A DNA stretch of 64,000 nt, from positions 62,001 through 126,000 of the forward strand of contig JAPLCA010000038.1 in NCBI GenBank assembly GCA_026392465.1, written 5' to 3'. The translations under genes were made by a program, and so were the position numbers. Every line of letters begins with the position of its first letter. The stretch's first letter is position 1. This DNA comes from Propionibacteriales bacterium (GTDB lineage Bacteria > Actinomycetota > Actinomycetes > Propionibacteriales > Nocardioidaceae). The notes beneath the pieces were generated by a model. That model was not told where the DNA came from. It saw only the letters and a program-made list of their open reading frames with translations, and did not search any database. Positions 1-8,101 of the stretch are shown in pieces.

Positions 1-71
1 GCGCGCCGACGGGGACGGCCGCCGAGCTGGCCGCGCATGTCGATGCCGACCTCACCCGGGGGCTTCGTCAT
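1..71 (-). CDS. Possible N-terminus of a gene cut by the window edge
   Basis: A reading frame opens at an ATG at 71 and runs off the left edge, giving about 23 residues beginning MTKPPGEVGIDMRG. It starts 26 bases downstream of the stop of the reverse-strand VOC gene, the spacing expected for a second gene of that operon. I see no clear Shine-Dalgarno sequence and too few residues to name a family, so this may be chance. Confidence 0.3.
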   Translation of the reverse strand, partial: MTKPPGEVGIDMRGQLGGRPRRR

Positions 72-97
72 GGTCGGGCGGCGTCTGTCGCGGGCGA

Positions 98-490
98 TCA
101 GGCGAACGCCGCGGCGAACTCCGCCGACGGCGGGATCTCCTCGACCACGTCGACGAGGATGCCGCCGGGCGCCTCGACGATGAAGTGCCGCTGTCCGAAC
201 GCCTCGTCGCGCAGCTCCTGGCGGATCGGCAGCTGCGTGCCGCGCAGGCGGTCGTACTCGGTGCGTGCGTCGTCGACCTCGATGTTGAGCAGCAGTCCGC
301 AGCACTCGCGGCGGAATCCCTCCGGGATCGTCGGGTGGCTGGCGTCGAGGACGGCGAGCTCGTAGCCGTCACGGCGCAGGCTGACGTACCAGTCGGTCGC
401 GAAGGTCTCCTCGAAGCCGAAGTGGTCGACGAAGGTGCCGGCGACGGCTCCGGGGTCAGCGACCTGGACGACCGGGTAGAAGCTCTTCAT
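98..490 (-). CDS. VOC-superfamily (glyoxalase/bleomycin-resistance-like) protein
   Basis: A 130-residue single-domain protein with the size and rhythm of the vicinal-oxygen-chelate fold: an opening strand (FYPVVQV), a helix (AVAGTFVDHFGFEE), and a closing strand with EAPGGILVDVVEE, where family members usually carry the last metal-binding Glu. Substrate cannot be told from sequence; candidates are lactoylglutathione-like dicarbonyls or drug sequestration. The start has a GAGGAG ribosome site just upstream. The gene is divergent from a TetR gene, and the 69-bp gap is almost entirely a palindrome, so it is very probably the TetR target. Family assignment is fairly sure, function is not. Confidence 0.75.
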   Translation of the reverse strand: MKSFYPVVQVADPGAVAGTFVDHFGFEETFATDWYVSLRRDGYELAVLDASHPTIPEGFRRECCGLLLNIEVDDARTEYDRLRGTQLPIRQELRDEAFGQRHFIVEAPGGILVDVVEEIPPSAEFAAAFA

Positions 491-502
491 GGCACTCCTC
501 GC

Positions 503-551
503 TATACGTACACTGTGTATGTCACGACTTTACATACACTCTGCACGTATA
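503..551. promoter_or_regulatory. Long inverted-repeat operator between VOC and tetR genes
   Basis: Two 20-bp arms (503-522 and 532-551) match 17 of 20 positions as an inverted repeat around a 9-bp centre; each outer end is TATACGT and each inner end is TGTATGT. It fills the divergent intergenic region, so a TetR dimer pair bound here would cover both promoters. The arms and position are directly visible; binding by the adjacent TetR is inferred. Confidence 0.75.
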
Positions 552-559
552 GGAACCCC

Positions 560-1129
560 ATGCCTCGAGCCTCTGCCGCCGACGCGGCCCAGACGTCCCG
601 CGCCATCCTCCGGGCGGCGACGGAGGCGTTCACCCGCGCAGGGTTCCAGGGCGCGTCCGTGGGCGAGATCGCCGCAGCCGCCGGCGTGACACGAGGCGCG
701 GTGTACCACCACTACGCGGACAAGCTCGGGCTGCTCCGAGCCGTCGTGCAGGAAGGGCACGAGCGCGTCGCGGCGGCCGTCGTCGCCCGTGCTGACGAGC
801 ACGCCGTGGACCCGCGCGCGGCGCTGCGGGCCGGGTGTCATGCCTTCGTCGACGGCATCACCGACGATCCCGCGGCGCGGGTCCTGCTGGTCGAGGGGCC
901 CGCGGCCCTGGGGTGGTCGCAGTGGCGGGCGCTCGACGCCTCCGCCTCGATGAGAGAGCTCCGCGAGGCCGTCGACGCAGTCAGCGGCGGGGACGACGTC
1001 GAGGCGCTGACGCACCTGCTGTCCGGCGCGATGAACGAAGGCGTGCTGTGGCTCGTCGAGGCATCCGGTGGCGCCGACGCCCGTGCAGCGGTCCACCGGA
1101 GCCTGGACAGGCTGATCGACGCGTTGTGA
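560..1129 (+). CDS. TetR/AcrR family transcriptional regulator
   Basis: A 189-residue repressor-type protein. Residues about 33-52 form the TetR helix-turn-helix (VGEIAAAAGVTRGAVYHHY), followed by the usual Ala-rich ligand domain. The frame is open further upstream, but the ATG at 560 gives a normal TetR length and follows the operator directly. It is divergent from the VOC gene and probably represses both itself and that gene until an effector binds. A weak -10-like TATAGG lies six bases before the ATG, so the message may be leaderless. The ligand is unknown. Confidence 0.85.
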   Translation: MPRASAADAAQTSRAILRAATEAFTRAGFQGASVGEIAAAAGVTRGAVYHHYADKLGLLRAVVQEGHERVAAAVVARADEHAVDPRAALRAGCHAFVDGITDDPAARVLLVEGPAALGWSQWRALDASASMRELREAVDAVSGGDDVEALTHLLSGAMNEGVLWLVEASGGADARAAVHRSLDRLIDAL

Positions 1130-1142
1130 GCGCGGCCGGCGC

Positions 1143-1173
1143 CCGTAGTGTTCCTGCCCCGTAGTATTCCTGC
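1143..1173 (+). promoter_or_regulatory. Direct repeat containing a leaderless -10 for the next VOC gene
   Basis: A 16-bp unit, CCGTAGTGTTCCTGCC, is repeated head to tail at 1143 and 1159 with two mismatches. The second copy holds TAGTAT (1162-1167), which ends six bases before the ATG at 1174, so transcription would start at or next to the start codon. The repeat could be a two-site operator. Confidence 0.5.
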
Positions 1174-1575
1174 ATGGAACACGCCGACGACAGGCCGACC
1201 TTCGAGCTCGGTCCGAACGTGGCCATGAAGATCCCGGAGTCGTCCTACGACGCGACGCTGGCGTTCTACCGCGACGTCCTCGGGCTGACCCTGGCGCCGG
1301 TCGACGACGAGCTCTCGCCGAAGGTCCTGCGGTCGTGCCGGATCGACTCCGGTCCACTCACCCTGTGGCTGGACTGCGTCGCCGACGAGGACGCGGTGGG
1401 GGTGTGGCTGGAGGTGGTGACCTCCGACCTCCCGGCCGCCGTGCGTCACGTGGCCGCGCACGGAGTGCTCCCGGAGGACTGGCGCGAGCCCTTCCCGCCC
1501 GGCACGGACGCGCACTGGGTGTGCAATCCCCTCGAGATCCCGCACGTCCTCCACAGTGGCGCAGGAGCACCCTGA
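1174..1575 (+). CDS. VOC-superfamily (glyoxalase-like) protein
   Basis: A 133-residue single-domain protein. The N-terminal half NVAMKIPESSYDATLAFYRD followed by VLGL is the classical VOC opening (strand, then a helix ending FYRDVLGL), and the second half carries the matching strand/helix pattern. It lacks the EADP-type metal ligands I would use to name an enzyme, so it may be a binding or resistance protein. It stands alone on the plus strand 44 bp after the tetR gene with its own promoter-like repeat, no ribosome site and probable leaderless start. Unrelated in sequence to the VOC gene at 98-490. Confidence 0.75.
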   Translation: MEHADDRPTFELGPNVAMKIPESSYDATLAFYRDVLGLTLAPVDDELSPKVLRSCRIDSGPLTLWLDCVADEDAVGVWLEVVTSDLPAAVRHVAAHGVLPEDWREPFPPGTDAHWVCNPLEIPHVLHSGAGAP

Positions 1576-1826
1576 CCGGGCCGGCCGGTGGGGCGCCGTC
1601 GGCGACGACGAGTCCGCGTCCTGCAGCGCGGAACGGGAGCGCTGAGGAGTCGCTGGTACGGACGTCGCTTCTGCGGCGAACCTGCGTGAGCGGGGCCCTG
1701 CTACGCAATCTGGCGGCGGGAGCCACGCAGATCGCCTGGTCGCGAATCTCTCGCGTTCCCTGGCCGCACGCTGGCGACGTGCCCCCTGTCCGGGCCGCGC
1801 ACGTACACCTCTTCCAAGGAGTCACC

Positions 1827-2396
1827 ATGATCGTTTCTCGCACGTTCTCGACCGCGCTGGCCGTCGCCGCGCTCTGCTCCGTCGTCGGCACCACGTCCGT
1901 GGCGAACGCCGCGGTGTCGAAGGCCCCCGAGTCGAAGGCCGCCGTCACCCAGGCCTCGGGGACGAAGACCTCCGTGGCGATGGCTCCCGTCCGGCATCCC
2001 GAGATCGTCGTCAGCGCGCAGACCGGCGTGGGCCAGCGTGGCTTCGTCGTCCGCAACCAGGGCAACACGACGCTCCCGGCCGGCACGCAGTTCACCTTCC
2101 ACTCCAACCGCGCGGTCGGTATCGGCCTGTTCGGCGACCCGCAGATCCAGGAGGACTGGGCCATCGGCGTGCTCGGCTCGGGCTACGACGGCGACGTGTA
2201 CCTCAAGGAGCCGCTGCTCCCGGGTCAGAGCAAGACGTTCCTGCTCTCGACGGTCGAGGTCTCGGCCTTCAGTCAGTGGAGCTTCGAGCTCACCGACCCG
2301 AGGACGAGCTCGATCGACACGAACTACCAGAACAACAAGGCCGGCATCCGCTGTGCCCTCGTCGTCCTCGGACTGCCGGCCTGCAGCGTCGCCTGA
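1827..2396 (+). CDS. Secreted protein of unknown function
   Basis: A 189-residue protein with a Sec signal peptide (residues 1-28: positive start, hydrophobic core, VANA cleavage site), then a Ser/Lys/Ala-rich linker and a beta-rich domain from about residue 57 (EIVVSAQTGVGQRGFVVRNQ) that reads like an Ig-like or DUF11-type extracellular module. Two cysteines near the C-terminus (IRCALVVLGLPACSVA) could form a disulfide. The ATG at 1827 is preceded by AAGGAG at a good distance; upstream in-frame codons are not used. About 250 bp without a gene precede it; I see only the ribosome site there. A strong terminator follows. No family recognised. Confidence 0.75.
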   Translation: MIVSRTFSTALAVAALCSVVGTTSVANAAVSKAPESKAAVTQASGTKTSVAMAPVRHPEIVVSAQTGVGQRGFVVRNQGNTTLPAGTQFTFHSNRAVGIGLFGDPQIQEDWAIGVLGSGYDGDVYLKEPLLPGQSKTFLLSTVEVSAFSQWSFELTDPRTSSIDTNYQNNKAGIRCALVVLGLPACSVA

Positions 2397-2422
2397 CCCG
2401 CGGTCTTCGCTCTCGAGCCAGA

Positions 2423-2457
2423 GGAGGCTCCCGGACACTCAGGGTCCGGGAGCCTCC
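2423..2457. terminator. Bidirectional intrinsic terminator
   Basis: A perfect 14-bp GC-rich stem (2423-2436 with 2444-2457) with a 7-base loop lies between the stop of the secreted-protein gene and the stop of the convergent tetR gene, followed by a short T-run. Confidence 0.8.
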
Positions 2458-2495
2458 TTCGCGTGGCGTTGGTCAGGGGCGTCGGCAGAACGGCA

Positions 2496-3122
2496 TCACC
2501 GCGACGCCGCGCCATGGAGGAACAGTTCCGCGACGCCGTCCGCGTAGGTCAGGGGATCGGCGTCGGGGTGGGCCTGGAGGTGGGCGATCATGCCGTCGAT
2601 CAGAGCCTGGTAGCCCACCGCGAAGGTGCGGAGGTCGCCGGCACGGATCGTGCCGTCTCGCTGTCCCCGCCCCAGCAGCGCGACGTGGTCGGCGTAGACG
2701 TCCTCGTAGTCGAGCAGGGTGACGCGTCGTCGACCCTCCGACGTCCGCAGGTTGTGCACGATCTCGTCGAGCGCCCGAAGCTCCTGCCGGTGCGTCCGGG
2801 TGAACAGCGCCGTCCGGGCGAAGACCGCACGGACCACGTCCGGTACCGGTGCGCTGACGTCGACGTCGGAGACGAGCGCTGCCCGTAGGCGACCGGCGAG
2901 GTGGCCGACCGCGTGCTGCATGACCTCGTCACGGTCGCTGAAGTAGTGCCACAGCAACCCCTTCGAGACCCCCGCCCGCCTCGTGATCTCGGTGAGCGTG
3001 GCGTTCGCGTAGCCGACCTCTGCGACGACCGCCGTGGCCGCCTCGACGATCTCCTCGCGACGCTCGTCCGGAGTCCGTCGCCGGCGGGCGCTCGTCGAAG
3101 GGTGGTCTGACGTGTGGGGCAC
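2496..3122 (-). CDS. TetR/AcrR family transcriptional regulator
   Basis: A 208-residue protein with the TetR helix-turn-helix at about residues 42-61 (TLTEITRRAGVSKGLLWHYF) and a helical C-terminal ligand domain. It is the second gene of a two-gene operon, 3 bp after a four-helix membrane protein. The perfect tandem palindrome over the operon promoter (3525-3569) is the obvious operator, making this an autoregulated unit. The inducer is unknown; a hydrophobic compound is plausible given the membrane partner. Confidence 0.85.
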   Translation of the reverse strand: MPHTSDHPSTSARRRRTPDERREEIVEAATAVVAEVGYANATLTEITRRAGVSKGLLWHYFSDRDEVMQHAVGHLAGRLRAALVSDVDVSAPVPDVVRAVFARTALFTRTHRQELRALDEIVHNLRTSEGRRRVTLLDYEDVYADHVALLGRGQRDGTIRAGDLRTFAVGYQALIDGMIAHLQAHPDADPLTYADGVAELFLHGAASR

Positions 3123-3125
3123 GGC

Positions 3126-3533
3126 TCAATGGTCGCGCACGGCCCACCGGACGACGTCGAGCACCACGCCGAGCATGAGGAGCGCGGTGACGAGCATGTC
3201 CACGCGCATCCACCCAGGGAACGCCGGCAGCATCGCCTCGACCACGTTGACGAGGAAGAGCACGGCGGCGACGATCCCCACGGCCCTCACCGCGCCCCGG
3301 TCTCCCGCGCGCGCCCGGCGGAGGCGCAGCGGCAGGACGACGGCGAACACCGCGACGACGAGGGCGTGGCCCCAGGCGTGCGCCGTCGCCTGCTCGGGCG
3401 CGGTCACGCCCAGGACCACCAGCGCCACCAGGGTGAGCGCGACGAGGGCGACGTAGATCCGCACGAGCGCCGCTGTCAGCGCCAGCGGCCGATCCCCCTG
3501 GGGCGTGGGACGGGAGGACGACGCATTGACCAT
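3126..3533 (-). CDS. Small four-helix membrane protein, function unknown
   Basis: A 135-residue protein with four predicted membrane segments: about residues 21-45, 52-70, 81-104 and 108-128, and Arg-rich loops between segments 2 and 3. No catalytic motif is visible and I do not recognise the family. It opens a two-gene operon with tetR. The ATG lies inside the operator, six bases after a -10 hexamer, so its message is predicted to be leaderless; no Shine-Dalgarno is present. Its tight coupling to a TetR repressor suggests a role in transport or membrane response to the repressor's ligand, which is inference. Confidence 0.7.
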   Translation of the reverse strand: MVNASSSRPTPQGDRPLALTAALVRIYVALVALTLVALVVLGVTAPEQATAHAWGHALVVAVFAVVLPLRLRRARAGDRGAVRAVGIVAAVLFLVNVVEAMLPAFPGWMRVDMLVTALLMLGVVLDVVRWAVRDH

Positions 3534-3569
3534 GCGGTCAACATAGAAGATGTTGACCGCATGGTCAAT
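3525..3569 (-). promoter_or_regulatory. Double TetR operator overlapping a leaderless promoter
   Basis: A perfect 20-bp inverted repeat (3525-3544 and 3550-3569) around 5 bp. Each arm itself contains the palindrome TTGACC-N4-GGTCAA, so there are two full operator sites. On the reverse strand TTGACC at 3568-3563 serves as -35 and TATGTT at 3545-3540 as -10 with 17-bp spacing, and the ATG at 3533 begins seven bases after the -10. The inner site covers -10 and start codon. Confidence 0.85.
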
Positions 3570-3584
3570 AGTGGGGCGCGCGCG

Positions 3585-4277
3585 TCACATGTCGCGGTAG
3601 CGCTGGGCCGCGTCGAGCTTCTCCTGCAGCAGCTCGGGCGTGACCTGGCGGCCGGACTCGGGCGTGAAGTCGGCGTCCGGCGTCTGGTAGAGCCCGGCGT
3701 AGGCGGCCGTGTCGCGCTGGTAGCGCCAGCCCTCGGCCAGGGGGCCGACGTCGTGGGCGTCGTAGCCGATCGCGTCGAGGAACTCGGTGACGACCTGCTT
3801 GGCGTCGGCGTCGTCACCGGCGATCGCGAGCACCGACCGCTCCGGGTCGCCGTGCGGGCGGGCGAGGCGGGCCAGGTGCTCGAAGTAGATGTTGTTGAAC
3901 GTCTTCACGACCTTCGACTCCGGCAGGTGCTCCTGCGTCAGCTCGCTGGTGGTGGTCGACTCGTCGTCGAGCCGCGCCACCTGCCCGTCGCGCTCCGGGT
4001 AGTAGTTGTTGGTGTCGATGACGACCTTGCCGCGCAGCGGGTCGACGGGGACGTCCGGGAGTGCCTTGAGGGGCACCGTCACGACCGCGAGGTCCGCCGC
4101 CTCGGCCGCCTCCGCGGGGGTCGCCGCCCGCGCCCGGGGACCGAGGCGCTCGACGAGCTCGCGCAGGGTGTCCGGCCCGCGCCGGTTGCTGAGCACGACG
4201 TCGTAGCCCGCGTCGACGGCCAGCTGCGCGACCGTGCTTCCGATGTTTCCACTGCCGATGAGTCCGATGGTGGTCAT
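3585..4277 (-). CDS. F420-dependent NADP oxidoreductase-family protein (NADPH:F420 reductase-like)
   Basis: A 230-residue single Rossmann domain beginning MTTIGLIGSGNIG, the GxGxxG dinucleotide site typical of the F420_oxidored family, followed by a Gly/Asp-rich strand pattern, DTNNYYPERDG (about 93-103) and FNNI (about 129-132), which resemble motifs of NADPH:F420 reductases and their paralogs. It would shuttle hydride between NADPH and coenzyme F420, or act on another small substrate. I chose the ATG at 4277 because the GxGxxG motif must lie near the N-terminus; an upstream in-frame GTG at 4325 adds 16 unconserved residues. The luciferase-like gene at 8.9 kb could be an F420 user. Exact substrate uncertain. 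Confidence 0.75.
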   Translation of the reverse strand: MTTIGLIGSGNIGSTVAQLAVDAGYDVVLSNRRGPDTLRELVERLGPRARAATPAEAAEAADLAVVTVPLKALPDVPVDPLRGKVVIDTNNYYPERDGQVARLDDESTTTSELTQEHLPESKVVKTFNNIYFEHLARLARPHGDPERSVLAIAGDDADAKQVVTEFLDAIGYDAHDVGPLAEGWRYQRDTAAYAGLYQTPDADFTPESGRQVTPELLQEKLDAAQRYRDM

Positions 4278-4435
4278 GGAGGGGACAACGCCCTCCGCCG
4301 GCCGCTGCTTCCCGGCGACCACCACTCCTCTGGGGTCAGCCGCTGCTGACCGACGAGATCCGGAGGCCGCGGCCGAGCGCGGCGATGAGGAGCCCAGTCA
4401 GCATCAGGTCCCAGCGCTCGGTGTCGAGGCTCGTG

Positions 4436-6193
4436 CTACTTTCCGGAGCCGTCGGCCGTCGTCGCCGACCCGACCAGGTGCCATCCCGCCGCTCGCGACC
4501 GCTCGCCCCAGAAGTCGGCGTAACGGCCACCGGCTGCGAGGAGCTCGTCGTGGGCGCCTCGCTCGACGATGCGCCCCTGGTCGAGGAACAGGATCTGGTC
4601 GGCGTGCCGGATGGTCGACAACCGGTGCGCGACGACGATCACGGTCTTGTCGCGCGTGAGCTCGTGGACACCGCGCACGACCGCCGCCTCGTTCTGCGGG
4701 TCGAGTGCGCTCGTCGCCTCGTCGAGGAGGACGATCGGCGCGTCCTTCAGCAGCGCACGCGCGATCGAGACCCGCTGTCGCTCGCCGCCGGAGAGCGACG
4801 TGCCGCCCTCGCCGACGTTCGTGTCCCACCCGTCCGGAAGTCGCTCCACGATCTCGTCGACTCGCGCGACCGCGGCGGCGCTGAGGACCTCGCCCTCCGT
4901 GGCGTCCGCCCTCCCGATCCGCACGTTCTCGGCGATCGACTGGTGGAACAGGTAGACGTCCTGGAACACCAGGGCGAACTGCTCCATCAGCGTCGTCGAC
5001 GGGTAGGCGTCGACCGGGTGGCCGCCGACCTCGATGCGGCCGGCGTCGACGTCGTAGAAGCGGGACGCGAGGCGGAGCAGGGTGGTCTTGCCGCTGCCGC
5101 TCGGACCGACCAGCGCCGTCGTCGTCCCGGCGGGTACCTCGAACGTGACGTCGTCGACCACGGTCGCCCCGTCGGCGTACGCGAAGCTCACTGCCTCGAA
5201 CCGCACGCTCGAGTCCTGCGGCCGGACCGGTGCCGTCGGCTCGTCGAGAGGTGGGGTCTCGAGCAGCGCGCGGATCCTCTCGGCGGCGTTGGCGGCACCG
5301 CGTGCCGCCGTGGCCAGCTCGGCCGCCTGGTTGAGGGGGTCGATGAACCGCGAGCTCACGGCGATGAGCGCGATCGCGGCCGGCGCCGACAAGGACCCGC
5401 CCGACGTCTGCGAGATCACCAGGTAGACCAGGCCGACGAACGTGGCCTGGACCAGCGAGGAGAACACCACGAGACCGGGCACCGACGCCCAGACGAGCCG
5501 GCGACCCTCGCGACGCTGGGACTCCAGGGCCTCCTGCAGGCCACGGTTGCCGGTGGTCGCCGCGTCGAAGGCCCGGAGCACCGGCTGGGCCTGCGCGAAC
5601 TCGATGACACGGGCGTTCGACTCCTCCGAGGCGGTGTGGACGCGATCCTCGGCGCGCCCGTACAGTCGCCTGCCCCACCGGTTCACGAGGTAGAGCAACG
5701 GAGCACTCACCACCATCGCGAGCGACACGTGGGGGTCGATGAACAGCAGCCCCACGGCGACACCGGCGGGCACGAGGACCCCCGCGACCATCGGCGTCAG
5801 CAGGTGGGCGAACACGCCCATCGCGTCCTTCACGCTCGTGCTGACGAGCCGCGACACCCGACCCGCCGTCGTCGAGTCGAACCACCCCAGGGGCAGGGTC
5901 GCGATGTGGTCGCCGATGCGGGTCTGCAGCGAGTGCACCATGCCGACGCCGATGCGGATGCCGGTCACGGCCTGCTGGTACCCGGCGACCGCGACGACGA
6001 CGGCAGCCGCCGCGACGCCCGCCGTCCAACCCCACGCCGATGCGAGGTCTCCACGGAACAGCGCCTCGAGCAGGGGCACGAGCAGGACGTAGGCGACGGA
6101 CTGCGCCAGCGCGTGCACGACGACCGCGGCGAGGTACCGAGGCACCGTCGCGCGTTCGCTGTCGGGAACCAGGCGAAGGACCGTGCGGATCAT
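4436..6193 (-). CDS. ABC exporter half-transporter, IrtB/YbtP-like
   Basis: A 585-residue fused protein: six-helix membrane domain (about 1-310) and nucleotide-binding domain (about 330-565) with Walker A GPSGSGKTT (about 363), Q-loop FQDVYLF, signature LSGGERQ, Walker B IVLLDEATSAL and switch His in VAHRLS. It overlaps the upstream ABC gene by four bases (ATGA), so the two form a heterodimer. The type IV exporter fold pair next to an iron-box-like palindrome resembles IrtAB/YbtPQ, which move ferric siderophores. It ends in TAG, one of two normal TAG stops noted in the window. Siderophore role is inferred. Confidence 0.85.
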   Translation of the reverse strand: MIRTVLRLVPDSERATVPRYLAAVVVHALAQSVAYVLLVPLLEALFRGDLASAWGWTAGVAAAAVVVAVAGYQQAVTGIRIGVGMVHSLQTRIGDHIATLPLGWFDSTTAGRVSRLVSTSVKDAMGVFAHLLTPMVAGVLVPAGVAVGLLFIDPHVSLAMVVSAPLLYLVNRWGRRLYGRAEDRVHTASEESNARVIEFAQAQPVLRAFDAATTGNRGLQEALESQRREGRRLVWASVPGLVVFSSLVQATFVGLVYLVISQTSGGSLSAPAAIALIAVSSRFIDPLNQAAELATAARGAANAAERIRALLETPPLDEPTAPVRPQDSSVRFEAVSFAYADGATVVDDVTFEVPAGTTTALVGPSGSGKTTLLRLASRFYDVDAGRIEVGGHPVDAYPSTTLMEQFALVFQDVYLFHQSIAENVRIGRADATEGEVLSAAAVARVDEIVERLPDGWDTNVGEGGTSLSGGERQRVSIARALLKDAPIVLLDEATSALDPQNEAAVVRGVHELTRDKTVIVVAHRLSTIRHADQILFLDQGRIVERGAHDELLAAGGRYADFWGERSRAAGWHLVGSATTADGSGK

Positions 6194-8031
6194 GCGTGCC
6201 CCTCCGGGTTCGTCGGGCCCGGGGTCGTCGGAGCGTCGTCACCGATGTCGGCCAGGGCGCGCTCGTTCGCCGCCCAGAGCCGGGAGAACAGCCCGCCCGC
6301 CGACCGAAGAGCGGCCGGAGGCCCGTGCTCGACGACATGGCCGTCGTCGAGCACCACCACCTGGTCCACGTCGACGATCGTGTGCAGCCGGTGCGCGATG
6401 ACGAGGACAGTGCGGTCGGCCACGAGGGCGGCCAGGGCGTCCTGGATCGCCGCCTCCGACTCGGGATCGGCGAAGGCCGTCGCCTCGTCGAGCACCAGCA
6501 CCGGGGTGTCGGCGAGCAGGGCCCGCGCGATCGACAGACGTTGCGCCTCGCCCCCGGAGAGCCGAGCGTCCTGCCCGACCTCGGAGTCGTAGCCGCGGGG
6601 GAGGTCGACGATGCGTTCGTGGATCTGCGCGGCGCGGCACACGCGTTCGAGGTCCGCCTCGCTCGCCCCGGGCCGAGCGAGCAGCAGGTTCTCGCGCACC
6701 GAGCCGGCGACCAGCTGGACGTCCTGCAGCACGAAGCCGACGGAGCGGTACAGGTCGGTCGCCCGCAGGTCCCGCACGTCGTGGCCGTCGACGGTGATCC
6801 GACCCTCGGTCACGTCGTAGAAGCGGAGGAGGAGCCGGGCGAGGGTCGACTTGCCCGACCCGCTCGGCCCGACGAGCGCCGTGATGGTCCCGGGCCGCAG
6901 CTCGAGGTCGACGTCGTGCAGCACCGGACGCCCTGCGCGGTAGCCGAAGGACACCGACTCGAAGCGGACGACGCCGACGCGCGGTCGAGGGCCGCCCTCC
7001 GGCTCGACGAGCTCCGGGGTCTGCGAGAGCTCCCACAGCCTCATCGAGGCCGTCGACGCCTGGCGCAACGCCTGCGCACCGTAGCCGAGCGCCAGCACGA
7101 TGCTCCCGACCCCGAGGCCGAGGAGGACGAAGGGGACGACCGACACCGGGTCCATCGCGCCGGCCTCGACGAGTCCGAGCGCGGCCAGCAGCACGAGCAC
7201 CAGGACGACGACGGGGTTCAGCAGCTGTCCGCCGATGCCCTCCAGACGGGTGATGGGCGTGACCCAGGCCCGGAAGAACGACCCGTAGCCGTCGACGGCG
7301 TCCTGGTACCGGCGGTGCCCCTTGCGGGGCTGGCCGAAGGCGCGCACCACCTGGATGCCGTCGACGAACTCGATGGTCGTCTCGCTGACACGGGTCTGCC
7401 AGGCCTCGTACGTGGTCATCCGGTCGGTGTGACCCGGGCCCATGATGCGGGAGAGGACGACGCCGTACAGCGCGACCGGGACCAGGAGAACGAGACTGAG
7501 CCGCCAGTCGACGACCAGGAGGTAGCCGAAGGTCGCCAGCGGGGCGGTCAGGGCCGCGACCACGTCGAGCCGTGCGTGCGCGACGAGGTAGTGCAGTGCA
7601 TCGACGTCGTTGCGCAGGAGCTTCTTGACGTCGCCGGAGCTGCGCTCGGTGAACCAGCCGAGGGGGACCCGCGACAGCTTCTCGGCGAGGCCCCGCCGCA
7701 GGGTGTCCTGATGCTCGGAGTCGATGAGGTGCGACCACAGCACGGCACCGGACTGCAGGAGTCCACGCAGTCCCAGGATGCCCAGTGCGACGAACACGAG
7801 CGTCCAGACCTTCGTCCAGTCCGGGGACGCCGTGAGGAGCTCGCGGCAGACCTCGACGACGAGGATGAACGGGGCCACCGCGCACAACGACGCGACCGCG
7901 ACCATCGCGCTGGCCAGGCGCAACCGGGACGAGACCGGCTGGAGCACGGCGGCCTGCGCGGCTCGTTGCCGACGCTTCACGTCGCGCGGGTCGGTGCGTT
8001 CCGTCGCCTGCATCGTCGTCGTGTCCGACAT
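6190..8031 (-). CDS. ABC exporter half-transporter, IrtA/YbtQ-like
   Basis: A 613-residue protein with an N-terminal six-helix membrane domain (about 35-330) and a C-terminal ATPase: Walker A GPSGSGKST (about 385), signature LSGGEAQ, Walker B VLVLDEATAFAD and AHRLHT. The unusual Walker B extension DEATAFADPE is typical of siderophore ABC pairs (YbtPQ, IrtAB) as I know them. It lacks the N-terminal FAD-binding siderophore-interaction domain of mycobacterial IrtA. First gene of the operon; the promoter region holds an AT-rich inverted repeat and a DtxR-like box shared with a divergent tetR gene. Confidence 0.85.
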   Translation of the reverse strand: MSDTTTMQATERTDPRDVKRRQRAAQAAVLQPVSSRLRLASAMVAVASLCAVAPFILVVEVCRELLTASPDWTKVWTLVFVALGILGLRGLLQSGAVLWSHLIDSEHQDTLRRGLAEKLSRVPLGWFTERSSGDVKKLLRNDVDALHYLVAHARLDVVAALTAPLATFGYLLVVDWRLSLVLLVPVALYGVVLSRIMGPGHTDRMTTYEAWQTRVSETTIEFVDGIQVVRAFGQPRKGHRRYQDAVDGYGSFFRAWVTPITRLEGIGGQLLNPVVVLVLVLLAALGLVEAGAMDPVSVVPFVLLGLGVGSIVLALGYGAQALRQASTASMRLWELSQTPELVEPEGGPRPRVGVVRFESVSFGYRAGRPVLHDVDLELRPGTITALVGPSGSGKSTLARLLLRFYDVTEGRITVDGHDVRDLRATDLYRSVGFVLQDVQLVAGSVRENLLLARPGASEADLERVCRAAQIHERIVDLPRGYDSEVGQDARLSGGEAQRLSIARALLADTPVLVLDEATAFADPESEAAIQDALAALVADRTVLVIAHRLHTIVDVDQVVVLDDGHVVEHGPPAALRSAGGLFSRLWAANERALADIGDDAPTTPGPTNPEGHA

Positions 8032-8043
8032 CAGGACCCCATC

Positions 8044-8066
8044 TTTTGCGAATGGCTATGGCAAAA
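8044..8066. promoter_or_regulatory. TTTTGC/GCAAAA inverted repeat, candidate TetR operator
   Basis: TTTTGC at 8044-8049 and GCAAAA at 8061-8066 form an inverted repeat with an 11-bp partly symmetric centre, 13 bp upstream of the ABC operon start. AT-rich runs are rare in this genome, so this is probably the ABC promoter and a repressor site. Confidence 0.5.
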
Positions 8067-8101
8067 CATGGTGAGCGTAGAGCTCCCGCGACACGGAAAG
8101 C

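Noticed and set aside
4385-6592. 735-codon plus-strand frame
   Set aside because: Shadow of the reverse ABC transporter gene; the reverse frame has all ATPase motifs.
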